DNA of 64,000 nucleotides from Camelus bactrianus. Taxonomy: Eukaryota; Chordata; Mammalia; Artiodactyla; Camelidae. The position numbers and the translations under genes are program-made. Numbering within the stretch: the stretch's first letter is position 1; each line of letters starts with the position of its first letter. Shown in pieces: positions 57,286-64,000 of the stretch. The stretch is taken from NCBI RefSeq assembly GCF_048773025.1, contig NC_133552.1:22869001-22933000 (forward strand). Direction: 5' to 3'. The notes under the pieces were generated by a model. The model did not search any database and was not told the origin of the DNA. It worked only from the letters and a program-made list of their open reading frames with translations.

Positions 57286-60200
57286 ATTTTACGTTTATCT
57301 CCTTTTCCTATATATCTTTCTTTTTAGTTAATTTTAATTGTTTTTATTTCTTGACTTGTGTCAAATGTTTATTTTAAAAAACAAGTTTTTAACATTTTAT
57401 TCTACTGTGTTTTTTTTCTAGTTAAACCCTATTTTATCAAGTTATGTTTTCTTATTTTCTTTTGGTTCAAATTATAATTATTTTCAATCTTTTAGAGTTA
57501 GATATTTGCTATTATTCATTTAATTGTTTTTATTCATTTAATTTTTTAATTTAAGTTTACCAATTTTTTCTCTATCCTTTTAGTGGTACAAAATATTGAT
57601 TCCATAGGTCCATAAAGTTTATTTTTAATGATAATTGATAAAATGTTGCTAAGTATTTGTTTTAATAACACATGTGTTTAGTTATGCATTTGTGTGTAAA
57701 GAACTGAAAAGTTTTTGTTTTTGCTGTATTATTTATCTAAATATTTTTGGTAGACGTATCCCTTAGAAAACTTCATTGAATTTTGACTTCAACACTTTTT
57801 AGCAAAAGATTTTTTTTCTATGGAATTGCTATTTCTTATTTCAGTTGCAAGTTTAACTGAAATATATTTTTTAACATTACCTAGTCATGTCTAGACAACT
57901 TAGTAATCGTTCTATCTCAGTTTCCTCTTCTGCTAAATGAAAATTATAATAGTAATAATCATATAGTTAAATGAGAATAAACAAAAACACATACACAAAT
58001 ATGTATATATAGTCACTATCAATTCACCAATCTATTCATCTATGTATCCATTTATTAAATATCTTCCAAAATGTCTGACATTTCACAATCACTTGATAAA
58101 TGGCCACAGTTACGGTTATTGTTTTTATCTTCATCAACAGCATCATTATGGAATAGTCTGTATGTGGATTAAAACATCTAGGCTAATGATTAATTTTCTG
58201 TTCTTTAAAGTATCTACTAAAAAGGTGATGAAACTATTTTAGTTAATTTTTACTACTATTTTTAAAAACTGAGGTTCCATGTTTTTAAAATTCTGTGGTC
58301 ATTTGTGCATTTGAATGGCATATTTTAAATTTTTAAAAAATTTTCAATTTCATATTTTTATTCTTACAAAACAGCACTATAAAGAAATACATGTCACACT
58401 TTCTTTTGAAATTTGATGTTTTAAAGATATGAGTAACACTTGTTTTAATATCCTTCTGCCAAAACTGTCATGATGCATGAAATCTAGGGTTATAAAAATT
58501 AAAAAATTTTCCCCTAATCTAAGCCTTTGTTTCAGAAGAACTATTTGCCTTGGATGACTATTTCATAGGTCTAAAACATTTTCAGATCAGTTATGTTACT
58601 CAAATAGATGGCAACATATCAAATATTTCTTCAGACTTTTAGCAAGCCTCCTATTTACAGGTAGCCCCCTAAGGATTGGTTCTATGAGGCACTGAGTGAG
58701 CTTCAAAAATATGGCAAAGTCACATAATTACAAACGTGGCTCAAAAAACAACCAAAAAATTTTCAAAGTTAAGAAGGAAGAACACATAATCCTGATGCAT
58801 GACAGAATGTTTAGTTCTGTTGTGGACTGCCTAACTCAGAATTGTGTTAAAGGGCAGTGAAATTTACCAAAGTCAAACAAAAGAATGTTCCATGCTTTTA
58901 AGTTGATTAGATATATTTATGCTTTAGGAAATAATTTGGACATTAAAATTAATATCTGAATATTATAATGTACAGTGTGAATGAAACTGAATAAGGCTTT
59001 GTATTATGAATTTGTTAGATATTTTGAAGAGTAGTTATATTAGGCTAAATTGCACATAATGTCAGAAAAAGTGGACTTAAAAAACAGGATATCTGAATAG
59101 CCTTCCCCTATTTTGTATCACTTGAGCCATAATGAAAAAATGTTTTTAAAACAGGGAAATACCATTTTGTGTGTTTTTAATGTCAACTTGGAAATAAGTG
59201 CTGAGAATTCCACCACAAAAAAAGTTGTTTCAAAAAATATCAGCTTAAAAGATAAAGATGCATTTGCACATCTACTTAAGTTCCATAGCAAAAATGCCCT
59301 ACTTGAGAAAACTGTCATTCCCAACCATGCAACTAGAATGATTGTAGTGGCATATTGTTCATAGACCAAATTTTGGCATAATGTGGAGCTCTGAGACTGA
59401 AAGGTATATAATGTGTAATCTCAAAACATTTCTCTAGGTTCTAGGAGAATAAAGCACCCTAGTGGTCTTGCTATATATTGACAGTCTGAAGTGTGTCCAG
59501 AAGAAAGTGATCTAGAAGGTAGTGTTTCCCAATATGAGGAAAAACAAAAGAAAACCAAGGCTCTTGAAATGTTTTAATTGGAGACATTTAAATGTGATCT
59601 TAATACATCTCATCAAGTAATTTTACATCTGTAAAAGATAAAGTAGATTTGATATTAAAGAATGGAGATTTTACACGAATGGATGAGAATTAGAGAGTAC
59701 CAATTTTTAGTTTGATGTAAGGCCCACTCTTAAGTGTGGGTAAAATAAAGTATTGGGGTTTTGCCAACAAAGGGTTCAATCAGACACAAGATGAATGAGA
59801 TTCCTAAGTTAGAATGAAAGCTGGAATGTATTATTGTCGGTGAGCAGGTAGGCATTTATTCATTTGTTTTTCTTTCAACAAATAGCATCTGAATTTATCT
59901 TTTTTTCCCTTCTGCTCTGCAGATTCTATAATTCTTCTAAATATTTTACCTATAGAAGACAAAGTAGCAGTCAGAAGCACACTAAAAACAAAGGAATTAT
60001 CTACAGCATTTGCTTTAGGTTACTGCTTTTCATTTTTTGTTTTTATATTATTTTACCTTTTAAAAGACCTTTTCAGAATAAGAACCTTTGTTTTCCTACT
60101 TCATGAGATGATTTAAAAATTTTAAGGAAGTTTAGTAATTTTAAGGAAGCAATAGGATTAGCAGTATAAGAATCACTTTAATCAAGTTATTAAATATAGC

Positions 60201-60943
60201 TTAGGATGCCAAAAGATTGCACAAACTCAGTGTCTAAAAGTATATGACCTAAAAGATGAGCAGGTAGAGCAATGAGAAATACAATTGCCAAGTTGGCAGA
60301 TGGAAATTATCATTATTAGCATTATTGATTATTAGAACACGATGTCTTTGAAGTAGTTTTCAATCCTTTATTAGTTTTTTTTTTCACTCATGACTTTAAG
60401 TAGGTCATTATCATCTTTTCACCAATGAGAAATCCATTATGGAAGTCAATAATTTATCACATATTACAGCAAATGAGCCACAGAAGGAAGATTTAGACAC
60501 TGATTTTATTCTCTCTGCTTTTTAAAGCCTCACCTCGATTTATTTTCGTTGGTTAGGCCACTAAGTATAACTAGACAGAAGAAGAATTATTATGTAATGT
60601 GAAGAAACTTATTTCAACTAAGGGTGAATCCACAAAGGATAACATAGAGTCAGTTACGCATAATTCTTGGAGTACGTAGGAGTTTTGGCCTCACTTTTGT
60701 ACATAAAATTGTTTGGCTGTCACAATGTTTTTGAAAAATTCAAAGAAACTTAAAGTTCAACTTAACACCCTTCTAAACAGAATTTTGACCTAGCATAGAT
60801 TCAAACTTGGATTAAACCTAGATGACAAGACACAGAGCCTGCAAAGGAACAGAGTGATAACTAAGCCACAGGAAATTTTAGCAGGTCTATTAATTCTGGG
60901 TGAGTTTTATTTTTTTTTTTTGTTGAAAGCTTGAACTATCCTT
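57286..60943. other. Unassigned sequence, no gene seen
   Basis: Very T-rich to 57.9 kb, then ordinary AT-rich DNA. The two facing 83-codon frames at 59113-59369 show no known motif. A 12-bp duplication (attttaaggaag) lies at about 60118-60148. Confidence 0.42.
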
Positions 60944-61125
60944 AACTGTGTGACTTTAGGTTTAAGTTCTTAATGTCTCTTTTCTTTATTTTTCTTATCT
61001 GTAAGCTAGAAAATGATAAATGTTCACTATAGTGGTTTTTTTTTTCCTTTGTGAGAATTAAATGAACTAATTAAATCACTTTGCAGAGTAGAAAACCCAT
61101 TATAATCATTTAGTAATTATAAGAC
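60944..61125 (+). mobile_element. MIR-type SINE relic
   Basis: Follows MIR well: 'ctgtgtgactttaggttt', 'cttaatgtctcttttctt', 'ttcttatctgtaagctagaa', 'tgtgagaattaaatgaacta', ending near 'ttagtaattat'. The tRNA-derived head is missing. Confidence 0.8.
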
Positions 61126-61238
61126 ATTATTTTAATCATCATTGTGGGTTTATTTTTTAAAATAGGACCTTTTGTAATACAGATTTTTAACAGAGGCTAA
61201 ATAGATTTTCAATCCAAATAAAATGATTTATAGCCATC

Positions 61239-61740
61239 TGTAGTAGTCAGAAATTCCAAAATGGCCCCTCAAATGTGTACAGACAATATTTTCAAAATGC
61301 GTAAATATGATGAGTTATCTCTCCTGTAATCATGCTAGGTTATAAGGATTAGTTGACTTTAAGGCAATTAGCCTGGGTTATCTGAGTAGGACAAATGCAA
61401 TCAGAAGAATTTTCTGGTTATGTCAATTTGAAGTGTGAGAAGAAAGTGTGCCCTTGCTGTTTGAAGATGGAAGAGCTCTGTAAGGAAGGTGGACAGTGTC
61501 TATGGGTAGAAAGCAGCCAGCCAGCCAGGAAACAGGGACCTCAGTCTTACAGCTGCATGGACTGAAAATCTAACTGAATGAACTTGGAAGCAAATTCTTC
61601 CCAGGACCTCCAGATATGAGCCTCATTCAGTCAACATACTGATTTCAAACTTGTAATACATTGAACAGATTACCCAGTTGAGCCTACCCAGACATCTGAC
61701 CCAAATAAACTGAGATAATAAGTGTTTGTTTGTAACACAA
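61239..61740 (+). mobile_element. MaLR (MLT1-like) LTR, ancient
   Basis: Starts tgtagtagtcagaaattcc. Then follow 'attagcctgggttatctgag', 'aaacagggacctcagtctta', 'gaatgaacttggaagcaaat', 'tcttcccaggacctccagat', 'cagttgagcctacccagaca' and 'aactgagataataagtg', the order I remember for MLT1-type LTRs. It is a broken fossil of the order of 100 million years old. Its last part appears displaced to 63.13 kb. Confidence 0.75.
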
Positions 61741-63130
61741 CGGGTTTATTTAACAAATGAATAGGTACATCAAACAGTGTTGCAGGGGTAGGCAAAGGGA
61801 AAACAAAGCTTTCACTCTCCTTTTGGGCTTTGTTGATAATGACAGCTTAGCTGATAGTGTTTTCTGAAAACAAGGGAGTCCTTATAGAGAGACCCCTTCC
61901 GTTCCCATCAGACCATCACAAGTGGTGATTTGGGACAGCTTTCCTTGCTGGGAATAGTTAGGGTATAAGGGCTTCTGACCTTGTCACTGCTGCTAATTTT
62001 AGGCATAATTCTCTTTGCCCCATGTTCATGGCAGTGTAAGTCTCATCACTGTCTCCTGATTTGAACCCACTGAACTCATTATATTGTGATGGAAGTCATT
62101 CTTAAGAGGTAATCATCCCAACCAACATTTTTCACTCAGTCTCTCCTTCTCATCTTTAAGATAAACACTATGGAACGTGTTTACTGTAAATACATTGTTT
62201 TACTAATTAAAGTTAAGTACTTCAAATATTCAGAAGAGCATGGCCACAAATCTACCCCCACCTGGACCTTAAGTGTATTCTTGACATTTTGCCAGTACTG
62301 GATTTGGAATTATTTAAAGAAGTATAACATTACAAGCAGTGAAAGTCCTTTTTTAACTTTTAATCCCTTTTATTTCCTTCCCAGAGGTAATCACTTCCCC
62401 CAAACTTGATATTTATTATTTCTATTCATGTTGTTATTCTATTACTACACATGTATGTATCACAAACTAAAACTTTGCATCTCATGTAACTGATAAAAGA
62501 TTAGCATCCAAAATACTTAGTAAACCATAACAAATCCATGAGAAAAATAAACTTTTCTTTTAAAGAAGGGAAGATAAACAGGAAATTCACAGAAAAGTCA
62601 TAAAAATGGCCAAACTATGTATTGAATTCAACTGCAGTACTTAAAACGACAATAACAATTAGCATAGGTCTCCTTGACCAAAATTTAAAATTTGGACAAA
62701 TTTCAAGAGGTGGTGAGACTGTAGAGCATGAGGAAATCTCAGACACTGCTTTGAGGTGTGTAGATTGGCTCATTTGCTCTAGAAAGATATAATTGGTTAG
62801 AATCTGTGATTATTATTCAACACAACAACTGCACCTGCTAAATACATCCAAGAGCAACTGTGACACAGCACAAAATGAGACATGGACAAAAATATTCATT
62901 ACAACATAGTTGGTAATATTGAAACTATATAACTAATTTAAGAAAAATGGATAATGAAACATGTACAATGAAATAGTACATAATATTTAACATGAATAAC
63001 CTTGAGCTATATGAGTCAATAGAAATAAGTCCCCGGAACAATACTGAGTGAAAAAGGCAGAAATATATGCAAAGAGTGATGTTTGAAAACATGCGAAGTT
63101 TTAATTTATGATACATACATATGTAGTACT
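61741..63130. mobile_element. Old L1 pieces and unassigned DNA between LTR parts
   Basis: 62370-62470 ('cttcccagaggtaatcactt') reads as an L1M 3' UTR in reverse. 62490-63125 reads as L1M on the plus strand: 'gattagcatccaaaatactt', 'aatgaaatagtacataatat' and 'tttgaaaacatgcgaagttt', ending 'gatacatacatatgtagta'. The first 600 bp is unassigned. The edges between the opposed pieces are approximate. Confidence 0.55.
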
Positions 63131-63195
63131 AAGTGTTATTTTAAATTGCCAAGTTTGTGGTAATATGTTACACAGCAATAGAAACTGAATGCACC
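63131..63195 (+). mobile_element. MaLR (MLT1-like) LTR 3' end
   Basis: 'attgccaagtttgtggtaat' followed by 'atgttacacagcaatagaaa' and 'ctgaat' is the characteristic 3' end of MLT1-type LTRs. It may belong to the LTR that stops at 61740. Confidence 0.7.
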
Positions 63196-64000
63196 ATGCT
63201 ATGTTTATTTTGTTAACATAGAACTTTTTGACACCAATAATTTGGTCAAATAATTTAAAATAAATATTTAATTTACTAACTGATGTAAATAACATTCTTC
63301 TAAGTTTAATAATATTAGATTTAAGAGTACAAAGAGACCTTAAAGAATATATGATCTAGGATAAAAAAAATGTGGCCACAAAGAGTAAATAATTTGCCTT
63401 GGCTTGGTGATTTTCATCTTGTGGAATAGATAACCATAGGCTGTTAAGGGCTCTTTAAGAGGGCTCTGCAATGTATGTTCATTAAATATCATCAATAATT
63501 GAAGTAATCATATTCTGTAACTATTTAGAGATGTTCTATTATTCACATAGAATTTACCAAGTGATTTAATTTTATATTTTTATCATTAACATTCTTGCTC
63601 TACCTCTGCTAAATTTGCAAAACACTCACGTAGGATAAAGGATCTCAGTGTTACTAACTGAAGCCCTGCCTTATGCCATTTATGGACTGGGCATTTGTGG
63701 CATAAATAGAATTGTAGATTTCCTAACTCCAAAGTCCCGTATGCTATACTGTAATCCATTATATGGTAATGTCTCCTTTGTCCACATTCTATATTACTGA
63801 GCAAGATTGATGCTTGCTTTACTATCTTTGCACTATGCTTAATGAAGTATAATAATTGGTTAGGAACACTCTGTCAGTCTTCTTAGCAATGGAACTGATT
63901 ACTGTCAAAGCAAAAGTTTTACCAGACAAAGTTAATCAGGAAAAGAAGACTTTATTTAAGACTATTGCAATGAGGAGAGAGGCTGAAATCAACTCCACTA
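63196..64000. other. Unassigned sequence, no gene seen
   Basis: No supported gene or repeat to the window edge; the 72-codon minus-strand frame at 63586 shows no known motif. Confidence 0.42.

Noticed and set aside
59113-59369. Facing 83-codon frames on both strands.
   Set aside because: Mirror frames with no motif or conserved context; likely chance in AT-rich DNA.

Overview
The window looks like mammalian nuclear DNA from a camelid (camel, llama or alpaca type). Three things suggest this. Base composition is AT-rich, with scattered L1, L2, MIR and MER5-type repeats and (CA)n tracts typical of placental mammals. There is a tRNA-derived SINE near 32.6 kb whose A box, B box and body resemble the camelid Vic-1 family. 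The youngest L1 3' ends are of the cetartiodactyl type, and I saw no ruminant BovB or Bov-tA repeats. The species call is from memory of these families, not from a search.

I find no host protein-coding gene, no convincing exon chain, and no rRNA, tRNA or CRISPR array. The longer open frames are either L1 ORF2 debris (4.6-5.1 kb, 25.8-25.9 kb) or chance frames in low-complexity DNA and repeats. The window reads as a gene desert or the inside of a very large intron.

Layout. 0-4 kb: L2 and MIR relics. 4.2-5.15 kb: young 5'-truncated L1 on the minus strand with a perfect 17-bp target duplication. 6.1-7.7 kb: 55-bp inverted-repeat arms around a polypurine tract, overlapping a CpG-dense patch. 9.2-9.6 kb: L1 on the plus strand, about 97% identical to the first and facing it. 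12.7-13.2, 22.2-22.35 and 25.75-26.3 kb: three more short L1 insertions with target duplications of varying decay. 26.9-28 kb: MLT1-like LTR and old L1. 29.1-29.9 kb: L2. 32.6 kb: camelid SINE. 33.5-34.8 kb: old L1. 40.8-42.2 kb: L2. 45.3-45.8 kb: ERV LTR on the minus strand. 46-48.5 kb: old L1 split by a Tigger-type DNA transposon. 48.7-50 kb: L2. 51.6-52.1 kb: second copy of the same LTR on the plus strand. 54.3-57.3 kb: two L1 blocks on the minus strand. 60.9-61.1 kb: MIR. 61.2-63.2 kb: MLT1-like LTR pieces around old L1.

There is no gene system to describe. The items most worth a second look are structural: a 43-bp module shared by two distant loci, one at the edge of an ERV LTR; the inverted-repeat and CpG locus at 6-7.7 kb nested inside a larger L1 inverted pair; and a small hairpin-bearing triplication at 36.7 kb. 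I found nothing that I can honestly call a new biological system.
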